Below, one piece after another: positions 1 through 9,115 of a DNA stretch of 64,000 nucleotides (position 1 is its first letter; each line of letters opens with the position of its first letter). The stretch spans positions 15,079 through 79,078 of the forward strand of contig CAZFWJ010000009.1 of NCBI GenBank assembly GCA_964522505.1, written 5' to 3'. The notes under the pieces are model-generated. The model was not told the DNA's origin. It saw only the letters and a program-made list of their open reading frames with translations, and made no database searches. A program made the position numbers and the translations under genes. This DNA is from GYS-P2D sp964522505. GTDB taxonomy: Bacteria; Bacteroidota; Bacteroidia; Chitinophagales; Saprospiraceae.

Positions 1-1
1 C

Positions 2-451
2 AAGGCGCCTATATCTGAACTCTATGACGCTTGGACAAAACCTGAAGGCTTAGAGAAATGGTTCTTGAGTAAAGCTCATTATACTCGATCAGACGGCTCT
101 ATTGTTGGAACTGATGAGAGTATCAGTCCGACTGATAAATATAAATGGTCCTGGTATACCTGGGATATTATAGAAGAAGGAGTCGTATTGAAAACGAATG
201 GAAAAGATATGATGTCATTTTCTTTTGCGGGAACATGTTCCGTTGAGATAAATTTGGAACAACTCCAAGCAGAAATCATGGTTACATTAACTCAAAGTGA
301 TATCCCAACAGATGATATGTCCAAAAAAGAAATCAGGTTGGGATGCTTCGAAGGATGGTCTTTCTATATGACAAATCTAAAGTCCGTTTATGAAGGCGGA
401 CTCGATCTAAGGAACATGAATAATGACTTAAAAGGGGTCATTAATTCCTAA
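2..451 (+). CDS. SRPBCC / AHSA1-like protein, 5' end cut by window
   Basis: The frame is open from base 2, well upstream of the TTG at 65, so this is the 3' part of a gene that begins before the window. The first visible residues (KAPISELYDAWTKPEGLEKW) are the usual start of an AHSA1-type SRPBCC (START-like) ligand-binding fold, where a helix with a W-F-L pattern follows the first strand. The C-terminal part has the typical GW..Y..NLK..YEGG..LR ending of this family. These small cytosolic proteins bind hydrophobic ligands or act as co-chaperone-like domains; the true ligand cannot be told. The stop lies 8 bases from the end of the convergent pseudouridine synthase gene. Confidence 0.8.
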   Translation, partial: KAPISELYDAWTKPEGLEKWFLSKAHYTRSDGSIVGTDESISPTDKYKWSWYTWDIIEEGVVLKTNGKDMMSFSFAGTCSVEINLEQLQAEIMVTLTQSDIPTDDMSKKEIRLGCFEGWSFYMTNLKSVYEGGLDLRNMNNDLKGVINS

Positions 452-458
452 CTCCTCC

Positions 459-1349
459 TCATACCTCGATGATTTTACTAAATTTTTTCGGCAGATCAAT
501 CGATTCTACGATTGTTGCATGTGTCATTGGGTGTTCAAATTTAATTCCCGTAGAGCTCAGAAAGAGACCTGATGATTTAGAAATTTTACCTTCTATAAAA
601 TATTTTCGATCACCAAGTATAGGTGTGCCATTCTCTAACATATGTATACGAAGTTGATGGCGCCTACCAGTGATAGGCTGGAGTTTTACAAGACTCAATG
701 AGTTGTACTTATCAGAGTTTATTGACTTAAGCACTTCATACTGAGTCTGGGCAGATTTAGTCTTAATATTATTATCAATCATACCTTCCCCTTTGATATC
801 ACCCATCACTATAGCGTGGTATGTTTTCTCTATTTTCTTTTCAGCAAATAGATTGGATAAAGCGGTATGGCAGGATCTGGTTTTAGCGATGAGTATTAGA
901 CCAGATGTTGAGTGATCCAATCTATGTACAGGTAGAGGACGAGGCAGGCTATCTACTTCGGTAGATTGCTTTAAATTTTTGGGTAGAGCATTCTCTAAAG
1001 TTCTCTTTTGATTTCCGCTAACTATAATGCCAGCAGGCTTGAATACTATGGCGAGAAAGTCGTCTTCATAAGTGACTTCAACATCAAGATTTATAGAGGG
1101 TTTCTTGTCTTTAGCTTCGAGTAATCTAATCGTTTCATGACCATTGATGAGCTTACCTGTAGTACCTCTTTGACCATCTACAGTTATGAGGCCTTTTGAG
1201 ATTGCTTTTTTAATACCCTTTCTTGATTTGATTATTTCAAATATGCCAACGGCATAGTCAGAGAGCCGCTGAGCCTGATCAAGCTCAGGAACTATATGTT
1301 TTTCGATCGTGTTCAAGACGACAAAGGTAAAGATTAAGAGTTCACTCAA
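459..1349 (-). CDS. RluA-family RNA pseudouridine synthase
   Basis: Predicted to convert uridine to pseudouridine in rRNA or tRNA. An S4-like RNA-binding segment (about residues 28-75, with SRKGIKKAISKGLITVDGQ) precedes the catalytic domain. The family motif HRLDHSTSGL (residues 142-151) contains the catalytic Asp145, and GRRHQLRIHM is the second conserved block. The length of 296 aa is normal for a two-domain RluA-type enzyme. The start chosen by the open frame is a TTG; no in-frame ATG lies before the S4 region, so the exact start is uncertain. Which RNA position is modified (RluC, RluD or another subfamily) cannot be decided. It runs convergent to the SRPBCC gene. Confidence 0.88.
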   Translation of the reverse strand: MSELLIFTFVVLNTIEKHIVPELDQAQRLSDYAVGIFEIIKSRKGIKKAISKGLITVDGQRGTTGKLINGHETIRLLEAKDKKPSINLDVEVTYEDDFLAIVFKPAGIIVSGNQKRTLENALPKNLKQSTEVDSLPRPLPVHRLDHSTSGLILIAKTRSCHTALSNLFAEKKIEKTYHAIVMGDIKGEGMIDNNIKTKSAQTQYEVLKSINSDKYNSLSLVKLQPITGRRHQLRIHMLENGTPILGDRKYFIEGKISKSSGLFLSSTGIKFEHPMTHATIVESIDLPKKFSKIIEV

Positions 1350-1476
1350 CGATTAAATATCAGTGATACCCAATTGCATTAACAAGTTTGAATCTTGGTT
1401 AGTATCTATAACGCTGAGAGAAAGAATTATATGTCCTAAAACATCTTGCTATCTTTATTTAACTAACACACTAATT

Positions 1477-2412
1477 ATGTATAGATTAATCCTATTATTT
1501 GCGCTCTTATTGATTACTGTTTCTGACTCTGAAGCCCAACTCTTTAAAAAAGTTCTAGACCGAACTGCAGATAAACTCGCAAACAGGGTCGAGGATAGAA
1601 TCGTCGAGGAAGTTTCAAATGAACTGGCAAATATGGCAGTAAGGCCTCTCGATAACTATATGGACGAGCTATTCAAACGGCACTATGAACAAGAGTACGG
1701 CAAAGAATGGGACGAGTCGGAATATGAAAATGATGAGGAGCGTCAGGAGGCAATCAATGCTTTATGGGGTTCGATGTTCGGGACTGCCAATTTACCAGAG
1801 GAATATAATTTTGCCAAGGCAGCAGAAGTAGAGGTATACAATTATGGTGACAAATCACCAATAAGCATGTGGATGATATTTGGTTCTGATGATAAAATCT
1901 TCGCTATGGAACAAGAAGATAAAAGCAAGAAGCAGGTAGTTGTATATGATTTAGAGAATGATGCAATTGCAATGTTTGATCAGTCTAATATGACGGTATT
2001 CGCAATGCCTGGAGTTATGAGTATGTCTAAGGGAATCATGCCCTTGGTAGAAGAACAGATGAAGGAAGAGATGAAGCAAGCAAGCATCACAAGGATTGAT
2101 GGCAAGACCTTTCTGGGTTGTGATACCAAGGGATTTAAATTTGTTGATGAGGAGGAAGAATCTGAATTTTACATTTGCTCAGATGCAGGTATAAGTTGGA
2201 GTGATCCGTTTGGTGAATTGATTGGGCAATTATCTCCGACTTTTTATCAAGATGAAGTGTTTAGTGATGTTAAAGGAGGAATGCTCATATATGCTAATTC
2301 TGTTAGAAAAAAGGATGGCAAGGTTTCCACATGGGAGATCAAACAAATAGTTGATACTGACTTCAATATCAAGACGTCAGACTATCAAGTGAATAAAGGA
2401 TTCACCAATTAA
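1477..2412 (+). CDS. Exported protein of unknown function
   Basis: 311 aa from the ATG at 1477, which is preferred over the upstream frame because it opens a clean signal peptide (MYRLILLFALLLITVSDSEA, cut near residue 20). The mature protein starts with a charged amphipathic stretch (FKKVLDRTADKLANRVEDRI), then a beta-rich part with many short strands. It resembles Bacteroidota secreted proteins of the DUF4412 type in layout (leading helix, then repeated strands), but I cannot confirm the family. It has no catalytic motif that I can see and is probably periplasmic or surface-exposed. It stands alone between a minus-strand synthase and a minus-strand oxidoreductase. Confidence 0.75.
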   Translation: MYRLILLFALLLITVSDSEAQLFKKVLDRTADKLANRVEDRIVEEVSNELANMAVRPLDNYMDELFKRHYEQEYGKEWDESEYENDEERQEAINALWGSMFGTANLPEEYNFAKAAEVEVYNYGDKSPISMWMIFGSDDKIFAMEQEDKSKKQVVVYDLENDAIAMFDQSNMTVFAMPGVMSMSKGIMPLVEEQMKEEMKQASITRIDGKTFLGCDTKGFKFVDEEEESEFYICSDAGISWSDPFGELIGQLSPTFYQDEVFSDVKGGMLIYANSVRKKDGKVSTWEIKQIVDTDFNIKTSDYQVNKGFTN

Positions 2413-2465
2413 TCATCTGATCGGGTTATCCTGCGATATTATTAGGGTCTGAGTGCAGGAATATT

Positions 2466-2600
2466 GTGATCAGAAACTGGTATGGAGAATTCCATTCCAA
2501 TCTTAATGCGGAAAAGTTTGATGAGATTGTCGCAGGGCATATCGATATCACCAATGATGACACCAGTAGATTGAGAATGTATCAGGCATCGTGCATATAG
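2466..2600 (+). other. Possible small ORF or gene remnant
   Basis: A GTG-initiated frame of 44 codons (starting VIRNWYGEFHSNLNAEKF) fills most of the 196-base gap between two genes. The frame is open back to base 2421. Its composition looks like protein (acidic, no stop clusters), so it may be a relic of a small NTF2-like or similar domain, but I do not recognise it. Chance is also possible at this length. Confidence 0.2.
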
Positions 2601-2608
2601 TAATGTTA

Positions 2609-3658
2609 TTATGAATACAATTTTGGTAAATCACTTCCTAGTTCTCGACCATCAATAATGTGATTAACTAATCGCTCTGACCAGTACGGTGCTAATGAGA
2701 TTCCTTTAGTACCAAGTCCATTGAATAAGATTAGGTTGGGATGCTCTTGATGTCGACCGATTAATGGCTTTCGATATTTAGTAGCGGGACGAACACCTGC
2801 AAGATGATCGATGATTTCGTAATCAAGCTTGAGATAAGTATTGAGGTAATTAGTCAGTTCGCTACGTCCATTTTCTGTGGGAAGTTCATCTTCAAAATCC
2901 CAAAGGTAGTTACTCCCTATCCAAAACGTGCCGTCCTCATTTTGAGGTACAAAAAATTTGTGATATTTCAGGATATGTGATTGGGGAAAGGCCCCATCAA
3001 TTTTAACTCTGAGAACTTCTCCTTTGGCCGGTCGGAACGGAAGATCCTTAAAGTATGGATTATGACGGGCACCCCATCCTTCGGCGCAGACAAGATAATT
3101 GCACTTAATGTCATCAACTCGAACATGAGAAGAGGTGATTTCTATTTGCTCGTAGTCGACAACGTCTTCGACCAATTGTCCCTTCTCAATGAGATGTTTT
3201 CTTATGTCTTTAATGAGCTGATCTACCTCAACGTTGTAACTCTTGTGGACTATGCCAAATGATCGAGCTTCATTAAGGAATGGACTGTAATCAGGCCCAT
3301 CATAAACGCCATGTATATAATCTTTATAGCCCAGGTCTGCCTCTCGCATATGCCACTGATTCTCTTGTTCAACTGAATCAATGGATCGAACGATTGGTCT
3401 ACTATTGATATACCTTCTACCGAGCAATTGCTCAATCTCCCGATAGATTTTTATGGACTGTGGTAGTAGCTCATCGACCTTCCATGACTTGACGTATTTG
3501 CGACCTGTGATGGGGTTTATTAGCCCTGAAGAAACTGAAGACGCTCCGGTCGTGGCTCCCTTGTCAATTACAACAAATGAGATATTGCGCATAATCAATT
3601 GTAAGGCAAGTGTGCTCCCTGCTATTCCTTGACCAATGATTGCTACCTCGACGTCCAT
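2609..3658 (-). CDS. FAD-dependent oxidoreductase, DAO family (MnmC1-like candidate)
   Basis: 349 aa. The N-terminus holds the Rossmann motif GQGIAG (residues 9-14) followed by a beta-strand ending in D33 (VVIDKG), which is the ADP-binding fold of D-amino-acid oxidase/glycine oxidase-type flavoproteins. The C-terminal block GVRPATKYRKPLIGRH and FNGLGTKGISLAPY is typical of the oxidase half of MnmC (cmnm5s2U34 tRNA oxidoreductase) and its Bacteroidota relatives. Bacteroidota usually carry MnmD (the methyltransferase half) as a separate protein, and a mnmD gene is present at 19.4 kb. A role in wobble-uridine modification is therefore an inference; oxidation of a free amine is the alternative. 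The ATG at 3658 fits the fold start exactly. Confidence 0.75.
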   Translation of the reverse strand: MDVEVAIIGQGIAGSTLALQLIMRNISFVVIDKGATTGASSVSSGLINPITGRKYVKSWKVDELLPQSIKIYREIEQLLGRRYINSRPIVRSIDSVEQENQWHMREADLGYKDYIHGVYDGPDYSPFLNEARSFGIVHKSYNVEVDQLIKDIRKHLIEKGQLVEDVVDYEQIEITSSHVRVDDIKCNYLVCAEGWGARHNPYFKDLPFRPAKGEVLRVKIDGAFPQSHILKYHKFFVPQNEDGTFWIGSNYLWDFEDELPTENGRSELTNYLNTYLKLDYEIIDHLAGVRPATKYRKPLIGRHQEHPNLILFNGLGTKGISLAPYWSERLVNHIIDGRELGSDLPKLYS

Positions 3659-3699
3659 CGTGCAAAGGTAGCTTGATGTGATTTAATACTGCAATACAG

Positions 3700-5010
3700 T
3701 TAAGCTAAGGCTTCCTTATAGGTGGCTAAACAGCGTTGGCGAGCAAACTTATGATCAACTATGGGCTCAGGATAGTCATCAGTACCATACTCCGGAATCC
3801 ATTTCTTGATATAAATGAGTTCATGATCAAATTTCTGAAGTTGAGATGCCGGGTTAAATATTCTGAAGTATGGTGCTGCATCAGTGCCACTCCCAGAAGC
3901 CCATTGCCACCCACCGTTATTACTAGCCAGATCATAGTCCAATAACTTTTCAGCAAAGTATGCTTCGCCGAACCTCCAGTTGATGAGTAAGTGTTTGGTA
4001 AGGAAACTGGCGGTGACCATTCTGACACGATTGTGCATATATCCTGTTGTATTCAGCTCTCGCATGCCAGCATCCACCATTGGATATCCAGTCTTTCCGT
4101 CTTTCCAAGCCTGTAGATCTGACTCATCCGTCCTCCATGAGATGGTATCATACTTAGGTCTAAAGGCACCGTCAACCACGTGGGGGAAGTTAGATAGAAT
4201 CTGACTGTAGAAATCTCGCCAGATTAGCTCACTGAGATAAGTCTCATTGAGCTTTTGAGCTTTTAGGGCTTTCTCACGAATACTAATAGTTCCAAACCTA
4301 AAGTGAACACCGAGCTTAGAAGTGCTATTCTCAAGACCTGGAAAATTGCGAGTCTTATCGTAGTTCTTAATGACGTCTTGATTTACACAAGTACTCGGAA
4401 TACTGATTTCCGATCTGACGAAATTCATCTCTTCTAAAGAGATCAATGGGTGGACGTCAAGGCCAGCAAGTTTAGTTAATATTAATTCAGATGGATACTG
4501 TAGAATGCCTTGATCTCCGAGTCTTGCTAACCATTTCTTCTTGTAAGGTGTGAAGACAGTATAGGGTTTGTCACTGTTACTAAGGATCTCTTGTCGCTCA
4601 GTAATAACATGGTCTTTGTAATCATAATATGCTCCTCCAATCGACTCTATAACAGAACGAACGGTGTTATCACGTTTAAGAGCATAGGGTTCATAATCTC
4701 TATTGGCATAGATCGCTTTTACATTGTAAGTCGAGATGATCTTCTTGTAAATCTCTATTGGGTCGCCATAATAGACCATAAGATCTGATCCATGCTGAGA
4801 TAAATCCTTTTTAAGATTACTTAGTGTGTCATGAAGGAAGGTGACACGAGCATCGTCTCTCGCCAATTCATCGAGGATATTGCGATCAAAAATGAATACG
4901 GGTATTACAGGCAATTCAGATCGTAGCGCCTCATATAGGGCATGATTATCATGAAGACGCAAGTCTCTGCGCATCCAATACACAGTTGTTCCATTGGAGA
5001 TATCTGTCAT
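3700..5010 (-). CDS. phrB: Deoxyribodipyrimidine photolyase (cryptochrome/photolyase family)
   Basis: 436 aa. Repairs UV-induced cyclobutane pyrimidine dimers using blue light, in the cytosol. The N-terminal alpha/beta photolyase domain begins VYWMRRDLRLHDNHAL, where an antenna chromophore binds. The helical FAD domain contains GYPMVDAGMREL, MHNRVRMVTASFL and NNGGWQWASGSGTDAAPYFR (residues 364-383), the signature FAD-binding and electron-transfer region of class I CPD photolyases. The length is normal. The gene is divergent from a TPR lipoprotein and seems to be a single transcription unit. A (6-4) photolyase or a cryptochrome role is less likely given these motifs but not excluded. Confidence 0.93.
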   Translation of the reverse strand: MTDISNGTTVYWMRRDLRLHDNHALYEALRSELPVIPVFIFDRNILDELARDDARVTFLHDTLSNLKKDLSQHGSDLMVYYGDPIEIYKKIISTYNVKAIYANRDYEPYALKRDNTVRSVIESIGGAYYDYKDHVITERQEILSNSDKPYTVFTPYKKKWLARLGDQGILQYPSELILTKLAGLDVHPLISLEEMNFVRSEISIPSTCVNQDVIKNYDKTRNFPGLENSTSKLGVHFRFGTISIREKALKAQKLNETYLSELIWRDFYSQILSNFPHVVDGAFRPKYDTISWRTDESDLQAWKDGKTGYPMVDAGMRELNTTGYMHNRVRMVTASFLTKHLLINWRFGEAYFAEKLLDYDLASNNGGWQWASGSGTDAAPYFRIFNPASQLQKFDHELIYIKKWIPEYGTDDYPEPIVDHKFARQRCLATYKEALA

Positions 5011-5055
5011 CTGTTTTATACCTATATTCTTATACTAATACTAATTAGTCATACT

Positions 5056-5063
5056 TATCTTTG
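5056..5063 (+). promoter_or_regulatory. Candidate -7 promoter box TATCTTTG
   Basis: TATCTTTG matches the Bacteroidota -7 consensus TAnnTTTG and lies 30 bases before the ATG of the TPR lipoprotein at 5094. No clear TTG is seen at the -33 position, so this is a partial promoter match. Confidence 0.5.
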
Positions 5064-5093
5064 TTTATAACATCAATTAGATTTGTGATTCCT

Positions 5094-5999
5094 ATGAGAC
5101 TATTAGCATTGATTATTCTTTCAATTCAATTATTTAGTTGTTGCCAAGAGAGAAAAGATCCAGCAATAGAAGCCTTGGATAAACTGCAACGAGAATTGGA
5201 GATTCAACCTAGCGAGGAGCGAGCTAAGTCCTTTTTAGATGCAGCTAATGACTATATCTCCGAACACTACGAAGAATATGATCTAATTGAGCCTTACTTA
5301 ACTCACGGCGCTAAGATTTCTAAGGACTATGGATTTCTTGATCAAACTCCCAACTTCCTCCTTCGCATACTTCGTTCTAAGGAATATCAAGGCGATAAGA
5401 CCCAGTATTTAGTTGATCTGGGAGATATCATGATCAACCTTAATAAGGTCCATGCCTCCAATATCATATATAAAGAGTTGCACAAGAAAGATCAGAGCAA
5501 TCCTGAGATCAATAAAAGACAGGTATTAGTGGATAGTCTCGCCCGAAGTAAGTCCAACTACTTGCAGTACTTATTTGATCAAGTAACTGTCAACCCTGAT
5601 GAAATAGGAATAAACAAGAAAGCAGCCTTAAAATATGTTGATGCCACCGAGGTATATGCACTACTGCGACCTAATGAGAATCAAACAGCAGAATATTTAT
5701 ATAAGGCCGCTGAAATAGCGAGAAGCTTACGCACCATGCCTAAGGCAATGAGCCTATACGACTGGATAATCGAGGATTATCAGGATTATGATAACATCCC
5801 AACGGTAACATTTATTAAGGGGTTTATTCTTGAGCAGGAGTATAAAAAACCCGAAGCTGCACGTGAAGTTTATGAGACATTCTTGGAGCGATACCCAGAT
5901 CACCAAATGGCAGAAAGTGCACGCTTTTTACTTAAGAATATGGGGAAGTCTGACGAAGAAATCTTGCAAACAATAGAAGCTAACCAATCTGCTAATTAG
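5094..5999 (+). CDS. TPR-repeat lipoprotein
   Basis: 301 aa from the ATG at 5094; the longer frame from a TTG at 5061 would start inside the promoter box. The signal peptide MRLLALIILSIQLFSC ends in a lipobox (L-F-S-C16), so the protein is a membrane-anchored lipoprotein. The rest is helical with the spacing of tetratricopeptide repeats, clearest near the C-terminus (KAMSLYDWIIEDYQDY, then REVYETFLERYPDHQMAESA). Proteins of this build act as scaffolds in envelope complexes; the partner is unknown. The stop meets a hairpin shared with the convergent downstream gene. Confidence 0.75.
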   Translation: MRLLALIILSIQLFSCCQERKDPAIEALDKLQRELEIQPSEERAKSFLDAANDYISEHYEEYDLIEPYLTHGAKISKDYGFLDQTPNFLLRILRSKEYQGDKTQYLVDLGDIMINLNKVHASNIIYKELHKKDQSNPEINKRQVLVDSLARSKSNYLQYLFDQVTVNPDEIGINKKAALKYVDATEVYALLRPNENQTAEYLYKAAEIARSLRTMPKAMSLYDWIIEDYQDYDNIPTVTFIKGFILEQEYKKPEAAREVYETFLERYPDHQMAESARFLLKNMGKSDEEILQTIEANQSAN

Positions 6000-6000
6000 T

Positions 6001-6021
6001 CATTATAGTTTGACTATAATG
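6001..6021. terminator. Hairpin at a convergent gene junction
   Basis: CATTATAGT-TTG-ACTATAATG is a perfect 9-bp stem with a 3-base loop. It sits exactly between the stop of the TPR lipoprotein and the last codons of the minus-strand Spo0M-like gene. There is no long T-run on either side, so it may work as a weak bidirectional terminator or as an mRNA 3' end stabiliser. Confidence 0.45.
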
Positions 6022-6461
6022 GTGTCATAGGGCCTTAGCTTGTTTCCATCGACGATTAGTTCTACGGTACAAGTATAAATAGAGTTAACGCCTTTTATTG
6101 TTTTAGCAGTTTTAGCAAGTGTCCTTTTAATAATATTCTTCTTTCCAAAGCTATCCATGGAGGATAGTTTCAGTGTGTAGGAAATCTCAAACTCAAGTTG
6201 GACTGGCTCTTCTGTTGTTATCTCAAGATCAATTGGAATTTCAGATTTTCCGATAGTATAAACATCCGATAACTTCGACTTTCGTCTCCCTCGAGTATAT
6301 TTCTCTTTGACCATTACTACCATAGAGTCGATCCGTTGGTTAGATGCTGTACTTAGTTCTACTCTGCCCGATAGTAGCTGTTGAGATTTATCAACCTCAA
6401 CTTCAATTATGGAGATTTTCGCACCTTCTATTCCTAACCAGTTTTTGAACCTTTCGAACAT
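6003..6461 (-). CDS. Arrestin-fold protein, Spo0M-like
   Basis: 152 aa. The N-terminus MFERFKNWLGIEGAKISI followed by a strand pattern 'L-SGRVEL....QRIDSMVVMVKEKY' resembles the N-terminal arrestin-like beta-sandwich of the Spo0M (SpoOM) family. It lacks the usual C-terminal half, so it would be a single-domain version. Spo0M proteins are soluble, often acidic scaffolds; no enzymatic motif is visible. The family match is from overall pattern only. The gene lies downstream of nothing on its own strand closer than 91 bases and faces the TPR lipoprotein. Confidence 0.5.
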   Translation of the reverse strand: MFERFKNWLGIEGAKISIIEVEVDKSQQLLSGRVELSTASNQRIDSMVVMVKEKYTRGRRKSKLSDVYTIGKSEIPIDLEITTEEPVQLEFEISYTLKLSSMDSFGKKNIIKRTLAKTAKTIKGVNSIYTCTVELIVDGNKLRPYDTIIVKL

Positions 6462-6552
6462 ACCCTACAATATACAAGTCATATAATCTATTGTCCTGAT
6501 AATTATATCAACGAAATCAAACCATCGATGAGTTCAATGTTGAGGAATGAGA

Positions 6553-7836
6553 TTATAAGATACCGATCCAGTGAGGAGCGATTACTGCAATTGACAAGAT
6601 AATTACCTGAATCAATAAAAATGGAATCACCCCTCTGTAGATCTGCGCTGTTTTCACTTCTGGAGGACAAACTCCCTTGAGATAAAACAGTGAAAATCCA
6701 AATGGCGGAGTAAGGAAAGAAGTCTGTAGATTCAGTGCTAATAGGATGCCTATCCATATCAAATCCATGTCATATGTAATAAAAATTGGTGTTACAACAG
6801 GTACGACAATGAATATGATCTCGATAAAATCAATAAAGAAACCAAGGAGAAATACAACCATCATTACCAGAACCAAAAACATTGGACCTGAAAGATTAGA
6901 AGTCTCAATGAGATCAATCAAAAAGCGATCACCGCCTAATCCTCTAAAAACTAAAGCAAAGGTGGTGGCGCCAACCAGGATTAAAAATACCATACTGGTC
7001 AAATGAGTAGTCCCTTGCATGACTTCTTTAAGAACTTTAAGATTCAGGCGTCCTTGGCTTAGGGTTAAAATGCTTGCTCCTAAAGCACCAACTGCAGCAG
7101 CCTCTGTTGGGCTTGCTATACCTGTAAAAATCGAACCTAACACTGCGAGAATAAGCATTAGTGGTAATAGAAAAGCTTTGAGAACCTGACCAAGGGTGAT
7201 CTTGACAGTTGTCCTTTCGTCATTGAGTGGCGCCACTTCGGGCTTGACATATGAAACAATAAGAATGTACACTATATAGGACAGCACTAGTATCATGCCT
7301 GGCCAGAAAGCCGCTTTGAATAGATCTCCGACAGAAACATTGAGCACACTACCCAATAACACTAAAACCACTGAAGGAGGAATGATCTGACCTAGAGTCC
7401 CAGATGAAACGATTGTCCCTGTTGCCAACTCTACCTGATAATTATTTTTAAGCATAGTAGGTAGGCTGATCAACCCCATGGTTACTACGGTTGCACCCAC
7501 TATGCCTGTTGAAGCTGCAAGGAGGGCGCCAACAATAATAACTGATACTGCAAGCCCCCCTCTTATGCGTCCAAATAGGGCCGACATGGTATTTAGCATA
7601 CTTGCGGCAAGGCCTGATTTCTCTAACATCAATCCCATGAATACAAACAAGGGCACTGCGAGAAGGACTACATTCTGCATAGTACCCATAATTCGCAATG
7701 GGAGGAGATCAAAGAAATCTGGTATAAAGAAGTATCCTATGATTACTGACAGGCCACCAAGAACAAATGCCACCTGGACACCTGAGAGTATACAAATAAA
7801 TATGAGCAAGAATAGTATTAACGCAATCCAAGCCAC
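6553..7836 (-). CDS. TRAP transporter large permease subunit (DctM family)
   Basis: 427 aa, almost entirely hydrophobic with about 11-12 transmembrane segments. It contains DctM hallmarks: a LLAVPLFVFMGLMLEKSGLA segment, a glycine/alanine-rich 'AASTGIVGATVVTMGLISLP' helix pair, the GQIIPPSVVLVLLG region, and ASPTEAAAVGALGA. This is the ion-motive channel subunit that drives uptake of organic acids handed over by a periplasmic binding protein. It starts with GTG directly after the TAA of the small permease gene (no gap), so the two are translated together. No DctP binding-protein gene is seen next to it. Confidence 0.9.
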   Translation of the reverse strand: MAWIALILFLLIFICILSGVQVAFVLGGLSVIIGYFFIPDFFDLLPLRIMGTMQNVVLLAVPLFVFMGLMLEKSGLAASMLNTMSALFGRIRGGLAVSVIIVGALLAASTGIVGATVVTMGLISLPTMLKNNYQVELATGTIVSSGTLGQIIPPSVVLVLLGSVLNVSVGDLFKAAFWPGMILVLSYIVYILIVSYVKPEVAPLNDERTTVKITLGQVLKAFLLPLMLILAVLGSIFTGIASPTEAAAVGALGASILTLSQGRLNLKVLKEVMQGTTHLTSMVFLILVGATTFALVFRGLGGDRFLIDLIETSNLSGPMFLVLVMMVVFLLGFFIDFIEIIFIVVPVVTPIFITYDMDLIWIGILLALNLQTSFLTPPFGFSLFYLKGVCPPEVKTAQIYRGVIPFLLIQVIILSIAVIAPHWIGIL

Positions 7837-8346
7837 TTAATTAGGTTTATCTGATACGAGTGACTTAATTAATATCGAGACTGCCTGTAAGAGTAGTAGA
7901 AAGTATCCTAAAAAGATGGCTGACTTAACGATATATCTTGCGGGCAAGCCGCCAGGTTGCGGTGAGTCCTCCCGAAAGGAGAAAGAGTTAATTGTATAAT
8001 CCCACGATGTAGTCAAGATAATTAAGCACCACGGGATGACCAATATGAGAATGCCCAATGCATTGACCATTCTTTTTCTTTCAGCAGAATAGTTCTCATA
8101 GAATAGATCTACTCTCACATGTTTATCATGAAGTAAGGTATACGATGCGCCAAACAAAAACAATACTGAGAATAGATGCCACTCCATTTCAACCATCCAA
8201 ATCTTAGAAATATTGAGGAAGTATCGCATGATCACATCAACACAGATCAACAAAATTAGAATTAATGATATCCAAGAGACAAGCTGTCCTATCTGATCAA
8301 TAGTCCGATCGATAACACTACTAATCCTTAGTAGTGCGGACTTCAT
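7837..8346 (-). CDS. TRAP transporter small permease subunit (DctQ family)
   Basis: 169 aa from the ATG at 8346, chosen because it overlaps the TGA of the upstream hydrolase gene as ATGA, the normal coupling arrangement; the longer frame begins 9 codons earlier. Four transmembrane helices are visible (about residues 20-42, 55-75, 90-110, 140-160), with the family pattern W.VE....LF.....G.....H.RVD in the second helix region. It pairs with the DctM subunit in the inner membrane. The order hydrolase-dctQ-dctM forms one tight minus-strand operon. Confidence 0.87.
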   Translation of the reverse strand: MKSALLRISSVIDRTIDQIGQLVSWISLILILLICVDVIMRYFLNISKIWMVEMEWHLFSVLFLFGASYTLLHDKHVRVDLFYENYSAERKRMVNALGILILVIPWCLIILTTSWDYTINSFSFREDSPQPGGLPARYIVKSAIFLGYFLLLLQAVSILIKSLVSDKPN

Positions 8347-9068
8347 ATCATATCGTTGATAATTTTTAACCAAGCTTCAGACATTAGGTAAGACCCTGCC
8401 AAGGATGGGTGAACTCCGTCAGGACACCAGTACTCTACAGGGTATTCCTTTAAGGCCTGATCAAAAATTGATTGCAGCGGAATAAATGCTGCATCCATTT
8501 CTTCTGCGACTTCTCTACAATTCGATTGATAGATTGGAAAGCCCTTAGCCCATACTTCATTGTCAATTGCCGCACCACCAGGAACGTAGAATGGCTCTGC
8601 AATGATCATCTTTATCTCTGGAAGATGGCTCTTAGTTGACTTGAGTAATTTTAATAAATCTGATTTGTAAACTTCGGGACCTGCAGCATATGCATGTGTC
8701 ATAGTATGCCAGTAATCGTTGACTCCGATCATTACACTTAATATATCGGGCTTAAGATTTATACAATCGTCTGTCCAGCGATCCCTGAGTTGATGAACCT
8801 TATGCCCGCTGATCCCTCTATTATAGATTCTGAGCGATTTCTCTGGATATGCCCCAAGTAATTCTGTTGCGATCTGGGAAACATATCCTTTGCCCATACC
8901 ACTCGTGTTATTGGCATAATAATTACCTCGATCTCTACCACCATCAGTTATAGAATCTCCTTGAAATAAAATTGTCGTATGATCATCATCGCCATTGGGT
9001 AATACATTCATCATTGGACTAGCCGCAATCAAGGTTGCGAGATAATGTGAAAACTCTCTTCTAAGCAT
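8343..9068 (-). CDS. SGNH/GDSL-family hydrolase, probably exported
   Basis: 241 aa. It shows the SGNH blocks in order: GDSIT (residues 37-41, nucleophile Ser39), NRGISG (block II), GVND (115-118, block III) and DGVHP (217-221, with Asp217 and His220). The family hydrolyses esters, often acetyl groups on sugars or lipids. The N-terminus MLRREFSHYLATLIAASP looks like a short signal with a paired arginine, perhaps Tat-type. The gene is the first of an operon with TRAP permeases, which suggests that it releases an organic acid or deacetylates a substrate that the transporter takes up; this is inference. A terminator of the upstream gene lies just before it. Confidence 0.85.
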   Translation of the reverse strand: MLRREFSHYLATLIAASPMMNVLPNGDDDHTTILFQGDSITDGGRDRGNYYANNTSGMGKGYVSQIATELLGAYPEKSLRIYNRGISGHKVHQLRDRWTDDCINLKPDILSVMIGVNDYWHTMTHAYAAGPEVYKSDLLKLLKSTKSHLPEIKMIIAEPFYVPGGAAIDNEVWAKGFPIYQSNCREVAEEMDAAFIPLQSIFDQALKEYPVEYWCPDGVHPSLAGSYLMSEAWLKIINDMI

Positions 9069-9115
9069 AATTAGAATATTATTCTAACAATGTAGTTATT
9101 GAACCTTGAATCGAC

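Noticed and set aside
7478..7840. Plus-strand 120-aa ORF
   Set aside because: It is the antisense shadow of the DctM gene; sequence is low-complexity with no family pattern.
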